Made by a program: the position numbers and the translations under genes. Below are positions 36,452-45,208 of a DNA stretch of 64,000 nucleotides, in pieces. Positions within the stretch are counted from its first letter, which is position 1. Each line of letters opens with the position of its first letter. This DNA comes from Roseiflexus sp. RS-1 (GTDB taxonomy: Bacteria > Chloroflexota > Chloroflexia > Chloroflexales > Roseiflexaceae): positions 4,835,501 through 4,899,500 of the forward strand of contig NC_009523.1 in NCBI RefSeq assembly GCF_000016665.1. The letters run 5' to 3'. Below the pieces are notes generated by a model. That model made no database searches and was not told the origin of the DNA. It saw nothing but the letters and a program-made list of their open reading frames with translations.

Positions 36452-36880
36452 ATGGGAACGCCCATCGATATCGACCTGGACGCGCTCGATGTTCCGGAAC
36501 TCGAACGTCTGCGCGATGCCATTAATCGCCGCATTCTGCTGAAGCGGCGCACGAAAGGGTTAACGCTGCCCGAACTGTTGCGTCTCTTCGAGGAAACAAA
36601 AGCCATCCTCGCCGAGCATCACCGCGAATGGCGCTCGCTTGAACGCTGGCAGTGGATGGACGGTGAGATCAAGTTCTGGCTCAATCCGGTCGATCAGGAG
36701 TCATACCGCGCCGGATGGTACTCGATCGATGACCTGATAGCATGGGTGTACAACCAGGGTCCGATTGTCATTCATCCCGACGAAGAAGACGACCATCCTG
36801 ACGATGAGTGGGATGCGCGCGATGATGTCACCATCCACTGGTTGCCCGATAATGACACACGCGCATTGACACGTCGGTAA
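36452..36880 (+). CDS. Hypothetical acidic protein
   Basis: 142 residues, starting MGTPIDIDLDALDVPELERL after GGAAAGGA. Residues 10-55 form a helical, charged region ('LERLRDAINRRILLKRRTKGLTLPELLRLFEETK' in blocks). The C-terminal third is strongly acidic ('HPDEEDDHPDDEWDARDD') and contains several Trp. I recognise no family. It is convergent with the zinc-ribbon gene 13 bp away. Confidence 0.6.
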   Translation: MGTPIDIDLDALDVPELERLRDAINRRILLKRRTKGLTLPELLRLFEETKAILAEHHREWRSLERWQWMDGEIKFWLNPVDQESYRAGWYSIDDLIAWVYNQGPIVIHPDEEDDHPDDEWDARDDVTIHWLPDNDTRALTRR

Positions 36881-36892
36881 AACGCTTACGGT

Positions 36893-37363
36893 TCACCCAA
36901 TCCGCAGACCGCAGTTCGGGCAAAAGACGGCGGTCTGCGGCATCTGGAAGCCGCACGAAGGGCAGGTTTTGCTCCCGGCAACGGGCGGCGCTGGCGGCGG
37001 CGGCGCCGGCGCTGGCGGACGGGGCGGTTCGACGCTTATCGGAACGTTCTGCGCGCGTGTTGTCGTCGGCTCGATAAAAACCTGTCCCTGAACATGACGC
37101 AACTCTTCTTCTTTCAATGTCAGGCTGGCCTGCAATGCTTCGATCTCTCGCAGAATTGTCGCCAGCGTTGGCGACTGGATGGCGCCAGCTTTGAACAGTT
37201 CGAGCGCCCGATCACCAAACTCCAATCGCTTGCCATCGATCTGTCGCCGCAGCGTGCTGATCTCACCCTGAATGGCAGTGACGCGTTGGAACTTTTCGGC
37301 TTCGAACCTGGCGCGATCAACCCCTTCGGCAAGCTTGCGGCTCAGTTCATCCAGAAAACCCAT
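36893..37363 (-). CDS. Coiled-coil protein with C-terminal zinc ribbon
   Basis: 156 residues. Residues 1-90 are an amphipathic helix or coiled coil ('ELSRKLAEGVDRARFEAEKF'); a Pro/Ala-rich linker (100-128) leads to a zinc ribbon at about 130-156, C-x2-C-x11-C-x2-C ('CPSCGFQ', 'FCPNCGLRIG'). ATG 37363 follows GGGAGGAAGA. The fold recurs in this window in the kinase at 37703 and the membrane protein at 40656. Function unknown; a scaffold role is possible. Confidence 0.7.
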   Translation of the reverse strand: MGFLDELSRKLAEGVDRARFEAEKFQRVTAIQGEISTLRRQIDGKRLEFGDRALELFKAGAIQSPTLATILREIEALQASLTLKEEELRHVQGQVFIEPTTTRAQNVPISVEPPRPPAPAPPPPAPPVAGSKTCPSCGFQMPQTAVFCPNCGLRIG

Positions 37364-37425
37364 TGTCTTCCTCCCGATGCATCCTGTATCATAGCAGGAA
37401 GCGTGATTGTCACAAACGAGGTTCC

Positions 37426-37611
37426 ATGTCCGATCAGCCTGAACGACGCGTGACGCGCGGGTGCATTGGCATTGGCATCGTTGCGCTGAGCGCGCTCTTC
37501 GTGAATGCCTGGCAAACCGGTTGGAGCGTCGTCACGATCGCCCTGATCATTGTCCTGATCGCCGCGATCGTCGCCGCGATCGCCATCAATATCGTTGAGC
37601 GCAAACGATAG
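37426..37611 (+). CDS. Small two-helix membrane protein
   Basis: 61 residues: 'GCIGIGIVALSALFVNAW' and 'VVTIALIIVLIAAIVAAIAI' are two transmembrane helices, followed by a basic C-terminus (ERKR). ATG 37426 follows ACGAGG. It diverges from the zinc-ribbon gene with 62 bp between starts. No family recognised. Confidence 0.55.
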   Translation: MSDQPERRVTRGCIGIGIVALSALFVNAWQTGWSVVTIALIIVLIAAIVAAIAINIVERKR

Positions 37612-37702
37612 CGCACGAACGCGCTGTGTTTCCCTGATAACCAGCCGCTGCAACCGGCGTATGCCTCGCGCACCGGTAACCTGTATGCGCGAAGGTTGCT
37701 GG

Positions 37703-39211
37703 CTACGGCGTGGTCGGCGCCGGAACCAGGACGAACCCGGTCACCGAGGCACGATACTTGACCCCATTGGCATCCTCGCCAATCTTCACCGGTTCACCGC
37801 CAATGTACGATAACGGCACACTTGTGTGGATGCGCGCTTCCGGACCGAACTGTTCCTGCACGATGCGCGTATACGCGGCGACGAATGCCTGCCGGACATC
37901 ACCGCCTGGCGGAACGATCACCTCGATGTTTTCGACGGTGAAGGGTTGCTGGATCAGGCGCTGAGGCGTCGGTGTCGCCAGCGCGGGAATACTCTGAAGA
38001 ACCCGCATCGTAAGGTTGGGAAACGCCAGCGCCAACGTCGCCGTCAGCAGTGCAAGAACGATAAGGACAAACACAACATTTCCGAAACCACGTGAGCGAC
38101 GCGCCTTCGGCGGCGCTTGCGGTTGAGCGCCCGGCTTCGCCGCAGGAACGGATGCTGGCGGCGGCGGAACAACGGGGGTCACGCGCTTCGACGATGGCGC
38201 AACCGAACCGGAAGGCGCGGCGGTTGTTGCGACCGGTTGGGATGGCGCCGACGCAGCCACCTGTGCCGGGATCGCCTGAGTCGCCGGTACGACCCGCACC
38301 TGCGCTGGCGCGCGTTCCGGCAACAGCGCGCGCCGAAACTCCGCCACGCTTTTGTAGCGCTCCTCCGGTTTCATCTGCAACGCTTTCTGGATTGCGTCGG
38401 ATGTGCGCTTCGAGATATTGGGGCGCAGGGCATAGACCGGCGGGAACGAAAAGGGTGGCTCGTCGCGCGGATCGCGCCCGGTAAGCATGTGGTGCAACGT
38501 AGCGCCGAGCGAAAAGATGTCCGACTCCGGAGTGGCAATGCCCTGGTACTGTTCTGGCGGCGCGTAGCCGGGCGTGCCGATCTGGGTGCCGCGCTGCGAT
38601 GGCTGAAGCACTTTAGCGATGCCGAAATCGATCAGTTTGACGTTGCCATCCGGCTCGATCATGATGTTCGACGGTTTCATGTCGCGGAAGATAATTGGCG
38701 GCTTCTGTTGATGGAGATACTCCAGCACATCGCAGATCTGATCCGCCCATTGCAGCGCACGCTCTTCGGGAATGTACCGCTCGCGCCGGATGATGTCTTC
38801 AAGGTCGGATCCGCGCACGAAGTCCATCGCCAGGTAGTGATACCCTTCGTCTTTGAAATCGGCATAGACACGCGGAATACGCGGATGCCGCAGGCGCTCC
38901 AGTATTTTCGCCTCCGCCTCGAAGCGCGCAATCGCCTCGTCACGTTCACGTGGATCGGTGAACCGATCAAGCATCTGCTTGATCGCATAGATGCGCCCAT
39001 CATCACCGATTGCCTCGAAGACCGCCCCCTGCCCGCCTTCTTTGATGACGCGCGTGATGTAATAGCGCGGTCCGGCGTTGTTCAAAATAACATCGTGACC
39101 GCAATGCTGGCAGAACCGGGCGCGACGGAGGTTCGGCTTGTGACACTTGGGGCAGAGGATCTGCTGTACGTCGGTCATAGGCGGACCTGCACTGGATGCG
39201 ACAGGCATCAT
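37703..39211 (-). CDS. Membrane Ser/Thr protein kinase with N-terminal zinc ribbon
   Basis: About 502 residues. A zinc ribbon comes first ('CPKCHKPN', 'FCQHCGHD'). The kinase domain spans about 45-310: glycine loop 'IKEGGQGAVFEA', 'YAIKQM' lysine, catalytic loop 'IIFRDMKPSNIM' with F-R-D in place of H-R-D, and 'LIDFGIAK' then 'GTPGYAPPEQ'. After a Pro/Ala-rich linker, one TM helix ('VVFVLIVLALLTATLALAF') carries a C-terminal domain outside the cytoplasm. The start could be GTG 39238, ATG 39211 (GAGG 6 bp upstream, chosen) or ATG 39178. It probably senses something outside with the C-terminal domain and phosphorylates cytoplasmic targets; none is identified. Confidence 0.85.
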   Translation of the reverse strand: MMPVASSAGPPMTDVQQILCPKCHKPNLRRARFCQHCGHDVILNNAGPRYYITRVIKEGGQGAVFEAIGDDGRIYAIKQMLDRFTDPRERDEAIARFEAEAKILERLRHPRIPRVYADFKDEGYHYLAMDFVRGSDLEDIIRRERYIPEERALQWADQICDVLEYLHQQKPPIIFRDMKPSNIMIEPDGNVKLIDFGIAKVLQPSQRGTQIGTPGYAPPEQYQGIATPESDIFSLGATLHHMLTGRDPRDEPPFSFPPVYALRPNISKRTSDAIQKALQMKPEERYKSVAEFRRALLPERAPAQVRVVPATQAIPAQVAASAPSQPVATTAAPSGSVAPSSKRVTPVVPPPPASVPAAKPGAQPQAPPKARRSRGFGNVVFVLIVLALLTATLALAFPNLTMRVLQSIPALATPTPQRLIQQPFTVENIEVIVPPGGDVRQAFVAAYTRIVQEQFGPEARIHTSVPLSYIGGEPVKIGEDANGVKYRASVTGFVLVPAPTTP

Positions 39212-39320
39212 TGGCGCCTCACTGGTAGGGTAGCACACCTGCGCGGAAACGGCAACTGATCTATCCGTTACGTACTACGCACCAGAGCGGGTAAGAGTTG
39301 CGGGGATTGAGAAGTGGCGA

Positions 39321-40544
39321 TCAGCGGATAACGTCCAGTACTGCCAGCGACTCGAGATGCGGCGTATGGGGAAACATATCGTACCCTCGCAGCGATGTCA
39401 GGCGATACGCCTCCGTCAGCATACGCACATCGTCGCGCTGGGTGAGCGGGTTGCACGAGATATACACAATGCGTTGCGGGCGCAGCCGCAGCAATTCGCG
39501 GCATACGTCGGGACCCAAACCGGTGCGCGGCGGATCGGCGATAACGATATCGAACGCGCCCCGTGTTCGTTCGCGGAGCGCATCGGCGACATCCGCCTTA
39601 ACAATGGCGATATGCTCAAAGCCGGCGCGCGCAATGTTTTCTCGCGCCAGACGCACACTTTCCTCAACCGATTCGACACAGACAATCTGATCGGCAAGAT
39701 CGGCGACAAACAGCGCTATTGTGCCAACCCCGCCATACAGATCGGCAAGCGCACGCGCACGTTCGCCTTCCCCGGCAACCGCATCACGCACCGCCTCGAG
39801 CAGGGGCATAAGCAACCAGACATTATTCTGAAAGAAGGTGTTCGGTCCGATGTCGAGCGTATGCGCCCCCACACGCATCGGCAACGTTGCGCGCCCCCAG
39901 AAACGCGCCGTTTCCCCAAACGATATATCAGTACGGGTGGGGTTGATCAACCAGTGAACGCCGACCACGCCATCGTACTCGAGCGCCGCCTGCGCCACCT
40001 GTTCCACCTTCCCGGCATACGTCCCCGCCTCGTCGGGAGCGGCAGTGATCAGCGCCAGCAGCACTTCGTCGTCAGGGCTGCGCCGCACTGCCACGTACCG
40101 CAGAAAACCGGCATGCGCGCGCAGGTCGTAGTCGGGCAAACCCAGACGCATCGCGTGATCGTACATTGCGCGCGCGGCAGCGAATGCGCGCGCCGGTATG
40201 AGATGGCATTCCTTCAGGTCGATAATATAGTTGAACCTGCCGCTGCGTCGCAGACCAAAACGTTCCTTGCTCGCCACAAAGTCCATGCGCGTGCGATAAG
40301 CGAAGGGATTGGGCGAAGCGACGACATCAAGCGTGGTGAGGAGCGTTTCCGGTAGATCGCCTTCCCAGAGATGACGAAGCGCCGTGCGCTTTGCTGCCAC
40401 CTGCACCGGATACTCACGATCCTGGAATGCGCATCCGCCACACTGACCGGTCGGCGGGGCGTGCAAGCAACGCGGCAAAACTGGCGCTCCCGACCGTACC
40501 GCTTCAATCATCTGTCGCCGAAAAAGTTTGTTCGATATGCTCAT
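39321..40544 (-). CDS. 23S rRNA (uracil-5-)-methyltransferase, RlmD/RumA type
   Basis: A 407-residue SAM-dependent RNA m5U methyltransferase. The 4Fe-4S cluster is suggested by 'CLHAPPTGQCGGC' plus a later Cys in 'KECHLIP'. The SAM-binding fold shows 'LADLYGGVGTIALFVA', then 'IADPPRTGLGPDV', and the catalytic Cys is in 'IVYISCNPLTQRDD'. The protein has no clear TRAM domain at its start, and tRNA U54 (TrmA-like) cannot be excluded as the target. ATG 40544 starts MSISNKLFRR. It is convergent with no gene and stands alone. Confidence 0.82.
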   Translation of the reverse strand: MSISNKLFRRQMIEAVRSGAPVLPRCLHAPPTGQCGGCAFQDREYPVQVAAKRTALRHLWEGDLPETLLTTLDVVASPNPFAYRTRMDFVASKERFGLRRSGRFNYIIDLKECHLIPARAFAAARAMYDHAMRLGLPDYDLRAHAGFLRYVAVRRSPDDEVLLALITAAPDEAGTYAGKVEQVAQAALEYDGVVGVHWLINPTRTDISFGETARFWGRATLPMRVGAHTLDIGPNTFFQNNVWLLMPLLEAVRDAVAGEGERARALADLYGGVGTIALFVADLADQIVCVESVEESVRLARENIARAGFEHIAIVKADVADALRERTRGAFDIVIADPPRTGLGPDVCRELLRLRPQRIVYISCNPLTQRDDVRMLTEAYRLTSLRGYDMFPHTPHLESLAVLDVIR

Positions 40545-40655
40545 TGTTATGCACGAAAGTGAAGTATTGCAACTTTACGCGCACCGCATGCGTATCATAA
40601 CAGAAGCGATATGTGGCACACATCTGCGCGTCGGACGCCTGAAAGGGACAAACCC

Positions 40656-41144
40656 ATGACCGAAACAACCGTTGTTTGTCCGCATTGCCGTGCCAGCGTC
40701 CCTGCTGACGCCCGGTACTGCATTGATTGCGGCGCGCCAATTGACAACCTGGTCATCGAGCAGGCGCCGCCTGCGACCGGACCGACGGTGCAACTGCCAG
40801 CGCGCCCTTCTGACTCTGCGCCTGTCCCTGTTCCTGCACCGCAGCCGCCGACGCCGTCGCAGACCGAATGGTACGACGACCTGATGATTCCGCTGCTGCT
40901 GATCACCGCTGCGGTAGCGATGGTCTCGCTCCCGCGATTCATGACGTTCATTATCATCGCTGTTGGCGTTGTTGGACTGTTGCTCAGCGTCTTGCGCAGC
41001 ATCGCGGTACGCAGAATGGTTGCAGCCGCAGCCCTGGCGGTCGCCGTCGGATTTTTCTTCAGCCGCAGACTGTTCTGGGCGCCCCTCATTATCGCACTCA
41101 TTGCGGCATCGTTGTTCAAGAAGCGCCGACCTCGCCTCTGGTAA
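40656..41144 (+). CDS. Zinc-ribbon membrane protein
   Basis: 162 residues. The N-terminal zinc ribbon is C-x2-C-x11-C-x2-C ('VCPHCRASVPADARYCIDCG'). A Pro/Ala linker at 35-70 is followed by three or four TM helices ('LMIPLLLITAAVAMVSL', 'FIIIAVGVVGLLLSVL', 'AAALAVAVGFFF', 'APLIIALIAASLF'). ATG 40656 follows GAAAGGGA. It resembles many Chloroflexota small ribbon-TM proteins; function unknown. Confidence 0.7.
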   Translation: MTETTVVCPHCRASVPADARYCIDCGAPIDNLVIEQAPPATGPTVQLPARPSDSAPVPVPAPQPPTPSQTEWYDDLMIPLLLITAAVAMVSLPRFMTFIIIAVGVVGLLLSVLRSIAVRRMVAAAALAVAVGFFFSRRLFWAPLIIALIAASLFKKRRPRLW

Positions 41145-41224
41145 CCTTTTTCAGTCTCCCTGCGTTCGTGAGACGGTCATCTGCGTTTCCTGCAAAAAGG
41201 TCGTTGTACCGCGCATATATCAAA

Positions 41225-41389
41225 TCTGGTAGAACCCTATTGACCGTTGTTCCTATCCGTCGTGTTGCGCGAGGCGCCCGCTGCTGGCGGAATGTAGACT
41301 GAAATTCATTTCGGGCGCCGCATGGGGGGCGCGATTCCGGGAGTGTTTAACCTCGTCCATTGGGTTCAACCTCTGTGAGAACTACTATA
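41225..41389 (-). mobile_element. Degenerate MITE family 1 copy
   Basis: Follows the reverse-complement order of the intact copies: GTTGCGCGAGGCGCCCG, GTAGACTGAAATTCATTTCGG, GGGAGTGTTTAACC, GTCCATTGGGTTCAACCTC and GAGAACTACTATA. The left terminal repeat is not recognisable. Confidence 0.7.
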
Positions 41390-41404
41390 GTTCTCAATCT
41401 TCAA

Positions 41405-41800
41405 AATGCCCTCGCTCCCGTACCCGGTCACCCTGCTGCCTGCGGGCAAGATGCCCGCGCACCGGCGAGACACCCGCGCACTATGCCCTCACTCCTGTAA
41501 TCTGTCGCACTGCTGCCTGCGGGCAAGATGCCCGCGCACCGGCGAGACGCCCGCGCACCATGCCCTCGCTCCCGTACCCGGTCACCCTGCTGCCTGCGGG
41601 CAAGATGCCTGCGCACCGGCGAGACGCCCGCGCACTATGCCCTCACTCCCGTACCTGGTCACCCTGCTGCCTGCGGGCAAGATGCCTGCGCACCGGCGAG
41701 ACGCCCGCGCACTATGCCCTCGCTCCCGTACCCGGTCACCCTGCTGCCTGCGGGCAAGATGCCCGCGCACCGGCGAGACGCCCGCGCACCGGGATTGTGA
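41405..41800. repeat. Tandem array, 5 units of about 77 bp
   Basis: Units carry CTGCCTGCGGGCAAGATGCCCGCGC, CCGGCGAGACGCCCGCGCAC, TATGCCCTC and CGTACCCGGTCACC in blocks. The pair GCGGGCAAGATGCCCGC is a stem. It lies just upstream of the glycosidase; the long open frame through it is an artefact. Gap 41145-41897 otherwise shows no gene. Confidence 0.9.
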
Positions 41801-41897
41801 AGGGACGTCATCTTGCCTCGCCACGAACCGGGAGACCGAACGATCCCACAGTGCCATACAGTGGAGCGTTTGTCAATCCTTGTGCTATACTTTCGCC

Positions 41898-44018
41898 ATG
41901 CCATTCCCAATCGATGACTACACGCCGCATGGCTATCTGAATACTCCAACGCATACGCGCAATCTTTCGCCGCGAGGTGTGCTGCGCTCGCATGGTGCAG
42001 GCTTTCGCTGGCATTACCCGGCGCATGCTGGCATGTATGGCGGTCGGCGCGAAACCTACCGCGCTGGCTTTCGCTTTGCGCTGGGTGGGGCGCTCGAATT
42101 GAGCGAGTTCGATGTGGTTTCCAGTCCGTACCACTCGATGAACCTTTTTTCTCTCGATCTTTCCCACGGCGGCGCGACCCTTCACGCGACCTTCCACCTG
42201 GTCGGTGAACATGCCCTGTGCGCTTCGGCAACCATTCAGGGCGAAGCGCGCCTTGCAGTGATCGTCGAGTATACGCGCACCATCGCTGCCTGCGGCGAAT
42301 GGGGCGAGTCCGGGCTGGTTGGGCGGATTGTCGATGGCGACCTGGTGGTGCAGAGTTTCGAGGATGGTGAGGCGTTTGTGGTGCATGCAACGCGCCCCTT
42401 CACCGATCTCGGCATCACAACCGATCCAGCGCAGGCAGCTGTCTGGGCATCGTCACAGGCGCCTGGACTGCCGGGCGAGGGCTTCGTGACGGTCACCGGT
42501 CGGCGGGGTGACACCGTCGCGCTCTTCGCCACCCTTGGGTTCGGAATGCCATGTGAACAACTCGACCTGTATATGACGCGGGGCAAGACGTTGCGTATGG
42601 CGCAACACCGGCAGCGCGCCGTCCGACGCACAGCGGCAGCGGATCGCGCGCGCAAGCAGGCGGAGGATGATGCGTTCTGGGCGCGCGCACCGATCCTGGA
42701 AGGCGACTGGTTCCCCCACTGGCGGCGCGGGTTGGTGTACGACCTGGAGACGCTGCGGATGATGGTGCGCGCGCCCGCCGGCATCTATCGCCATATCTGG
42801 GACGCCATGCAGATCCAGGCGCCGCGCGTGGTGCTTGCCGAAGCGGCAATCGATGCGCTCCTGCTTGCCTATGCCGATCCGTCGCTGGCGCAACACCTTT
42901 TGTTGGGCACATTCGTTGATGCTCCTGAACCAAACGTACCCTGCTCACGCGAAGATGGCAGTTACAATATGGTTGCCGCCGATGGAACCGTGTGCGGCAC
43001 TGCCCCTGAATGGGGCTACCCCTGGCTGGTCATCGACTGGCTTGCCAGCCTGCATCCCAACCGCGAGTGGCTGGCAACTCTCTATCCTGCGCTGACCGCC
43101 TACCTGCACTGGTGGCTGGAAAACCGACGCGACCCGGATGGCTGGCTGGTCTATGCGTGCAGTTGGGAATCGGGGCAGGACGACTCGCCGCGTTTTGGGG
43201 ATCAACCGCTTGGCGGCGGGCACCCGGTGCGCCACGTGCGCCCGGTCGATCTCCAGGCTGCTTTTGCCCACGCCTGTCTGGTGATGAGCGACATTGCGCG
43301 CGACCTTGGACGCGCCGCCGATTCCCACGAATGGCTGGCGCTGGGTGAGGAGTATGTGGCGCGCACCGATGCCTTGTGGCAGGATGATCTCAACCGGTAC
43401 GCCGATTTTGATACACGTTCCGGAAAACCGACCACGGTGAACGATGTGATGTTGCTGGCGCCGGTTGCGCTGGGTGTTGCCCGACCGGGGCGGGGGGAGG
43501 CGCTGCGCCAGGAGATCGAGCAGATCGATCCTGCCACGCTGACATGGCCCATGTTTGCCTGGACAGCAATCGAGGCAGCATTGCGCGTCGGGTTGAACGA
43601 TCACGCCGCCGGACTTGCCGCAGCTGTCATTGACCGCGCCTACACGTTTTGGGACGCGCACCAGGCGCATCCCGACCGCACGCTGCCGGGGATAGCGTGT
43701 GAATACTGGCCCCCCGATGGGCGTTGCGGCGGCGAAGGATATGGATGGGGGGCATTCACCACTCACCTGTTGCTCCACGTGTTGATCGGCATCACCCCGG
43801 AGCGCGAACGGCTCGTTGTGCGTCCGAACCTGCCGCCTGCCTGGCGCTTCGCCGGGCGTATGTACGGGGTGCGCCTGCACTGGCGCGGCACGCCGATCTG
43901 TCTGCATATCGAAGCACACCCCGATCACGCCGTCGTCATTGCCAACGAACAGCGCACCGATGTTTCATGGGGAGCAGCGGCGATATTCTCGTGGGAAGCG
44001 TTGAACCTCCAGCACTGA
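41898..44018 (+). CDS. (alpha/alpha)6-barrel glycosidase, GH63-like
   Basis: 706 residues. Residues 1-240 are beta-rich; from about 270 an (alpha/alpha)6 barrel is suggested by 'HWRRGLVYDLETLRMMVRAPAG', 'YPWLVIDWLA', 'CSWESGQDDSPRF' and 'GIACEYWPPDG'. The motif 'WESGQDDSPR' with 'TEYWPPDG'-like 'CEYWPPDG' recalls GH63/GH37-type enzymes and mannosylglycerate hydrolases, where Asp and Glu in these regions are the catalytic pair. The cellular substrate could be a glucosyl or mannosyl compatible solute or a glycan. No signal peptide is seen, so it is likely cytoplasmic. ATG 41898 is chosen over a frame open through the repeats. A TATACT box ends 6 bp upstream, so the message may be nearly leaderless. 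Confidence 0.7.
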   Translation: MPFPIDDYTPHGYLNTPTHTRNLSPRGVLRSHGAGFRWHYPAHAGMYGGRRETYRAGFRFALGGALELSEFDVVSSPYHSMNLFSLDLSHGGATLHATFHLVGEHALCASATIQGEARLAVIVEYTRTIAACGEWGESGLVGRIVDGDLVVQSFEDGEAFVVHATRPFTDLGITTDPAQAAVWASSQAPGLPGEGFVTVTGRRGDTVALFATLGFGMPCEQLDLYMTRGKTLRMAQHRQRAVRRTAAADRARKQAEDDAFWARAPILEGDWFPHWRRGLVYDLETLRMMVRAPAGIYRHIWDAMQIQAPRVVLAEAAIDALLLAYADPSLAQHLLLGTFVDAPEPNVPCSREDGSYNMVAADGTVCGTAPEWGYPWLVIDWLASLHPNREWLATLYPALTAYLHWWLENRRDPDGWLVYACSWESGQDDSPRFGDQPLGGGHPVRHVRPVDLQAAFAHACLVMSDIARDLGRAADSHEWLALGEEYVARTDALWQDDLNRYADFDTRSGKPTTVNDVMLLAPVALGVARPGRGEALRQEIEQIDPATLTWPMFAWTAIEAALRVGLNDHAAGLAAAVIDRAYTFWDAHQAHPDRTLPGIACEYWPPDGRCGGEGYGWGAFTTHLLLHVLIGITPERERLVVRPNLPPAWRFAGRMYGVRLHWRGTPICLHIEAHPDHAVVIANEQRTDVSWGAAAIFSWEALNLQH

Positions 44019-44078
44019 ACCGGCGCCTCGCCGATCCCCGCCCATCCAGGGCATCGAACAGCGTGGCGCCGGTCTTCC

Positions 44079-44190
44079 TTGAGCGGGCAGGCAGGCGGAA
44101 TGCCCGCGCACCCAGGCAGGCGGGACGCCCGCGCACCCAGGCAGGCGGAATGCCCGCGCACCCAGGCAGGCGGGACGCCCGCGCACCCGA
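44079..44190. repeat. GC repeat, four 26-bp units
   Basis: CAGGCAGGCGGAATGCCCGC and CAGGCAGGCGGGACGCCCGC alternate, joined by GCACC. The units alternate A-B-A-B, suggesting duplication of a two-unit block. It lies between convergent genes. Confidence 0.9.
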
Positions 44191-44201
44191 CGGATCATGC
44201 T

Positions 44202-45188
44202 TCAATTCTCAACCACGCCCCCTCGCTCCTCCAGTCGCAGATCGAGCCAGGCGCACTCCTCCGGCGTCAGACGCACTTCCAGCGCAACCAGGTTGGCGGC
44301 GAATTCCTCTGGCGTGCGGCATCCAACCAGCGCATAGATGTCGAGCGGCTGGCTCATAACGTAGGCCAGCGCGATCTGCGGGATGCTCAACCCTTTCTCT
44401 TCAGCCAGGTGCTGCACGCGCTCCAGACGGCGAAAGTTCTCTTCGCCAGCGTAGGAATAGACCGCGAGTTTGTCGAGATAATCCTCGAAGGTGTCAAGAT
44501 TGTCGCGTCGCAGACGACCTGAAAAGAACCCGCCTGCCAGACTCGACCAGGTGAAGAGCGGCATGCGCTGTTCCGCGTACCAGGCGCGCGCTTCTTCGTT
44601 CTGCGGTCCGCTGATGCTGATGCATCCCTCCCACGGTTCACGGTACTGCTCCGCCAGACTGAAATTCGGGCTGCTGGCGACGAACGGCGTCAAACCGTGA
44701 GCCGCAGCATACTCGTTGGCTTCCGCAATGCGTCGATGGCTCCAGTTCGACCCGCCGAACGCTCGAATACGACCGGCAGCCAGGTGCTCGTTCAGCACCT
44801 CGACAATTGGACCGACCGGAACCGATGGATCGTCGCGGTGCAGCAGATAGAGATCGATGTAATCGAACTTGAAGCGCGCCAGTGAGTCGAACAGATCGGC
44901 AGTGATGTCGAACGGGGTGACCCGTTTGCGATCGGCGTTGTGGTGGGCGCCCTTACCGATGATCACCACCTGATCACGAATACCGCGTTCATGCACCCAG
45001 CGCCCCATTGCACGCTCATTGTCTCCCTGCCCGTACACATGCGCGGTGTCGAACGTATTGCATCCCAGAGCGAAGATGGCGTCGAGCAACCGGAAACTCC
45101 CTTCCAGATCGCGCGTCGAGACCATGACCGATCCCTGAACCAGGCGCGACACCGGTTTATCGATGCCAGGAACGTGGCCGTACAGCAT
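44202..45188 (-). CDS. Aldo/keto reductase
   Basis: A 328-residue AKR with the full catalytic tetrad: Asp and Tyr in 'TFDTAHVYGQGDNERAMGRW', Lys in 'VIIGKGAHH', and His in 'YLLHRDDPS'. 'LVGCRTPEEFAANL' near the C-terminus is the NADP-binding segment. It reduces aldehydes or ketones with NADPH, and in this genetic setting perhaps sugar derivatives. ATG 45188 follows GAGGAGCACG. It is 20 bp downstream of the Gfo/Idh/MocA gene; the pair could interconvert keto-sugar or inositol compounds (inference). Confidence 0.88.
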   Translation of the reverse strand: MLYGHVPGIDKPVSRLVQGSVMVSTRDLEGSFRLLDAIFALGCNTFDTAHVYGQGDNERAMGRWVHERGIRDQVVIIGKGAHHNADRKRVTPFDITADLFDSLARFKFDYIDLYLLHRDDPSVPVGPIVEVLNEHLAAGRIRAFGGSNWSHRRIAEANEYAAAHGLTPFVASSPNFSLAEQYREPWEGCISISGPQNEEARAWYAEQRMPLFTWSSLAGGFFSGRLRRDNLDTFEDYLDKLAVYSYAGEENFRRLERVQHLAEEKGLSIPQIALAYVMSQPLDIYALVGCRTPEEFAANLVALEVRLTPEECAWLDLRLEERGGVVEN

Positions 45189-45208
45189 TGTCGTGCTCCT
45201 CTGTGGTC

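Noticed and set aside
41872..41891. Full sigma70 promoter (TTGTCA...TATACT) for the GH63-like gene
   Set aside because: The boxes are only 10 bp apart; only the -10 remains plausible.
41406..41897. N-terminal extension of the GH63-like protein
   Set aside because: Runs through the tandem array; the family-like sequence starts at MPFPIDDYTP.
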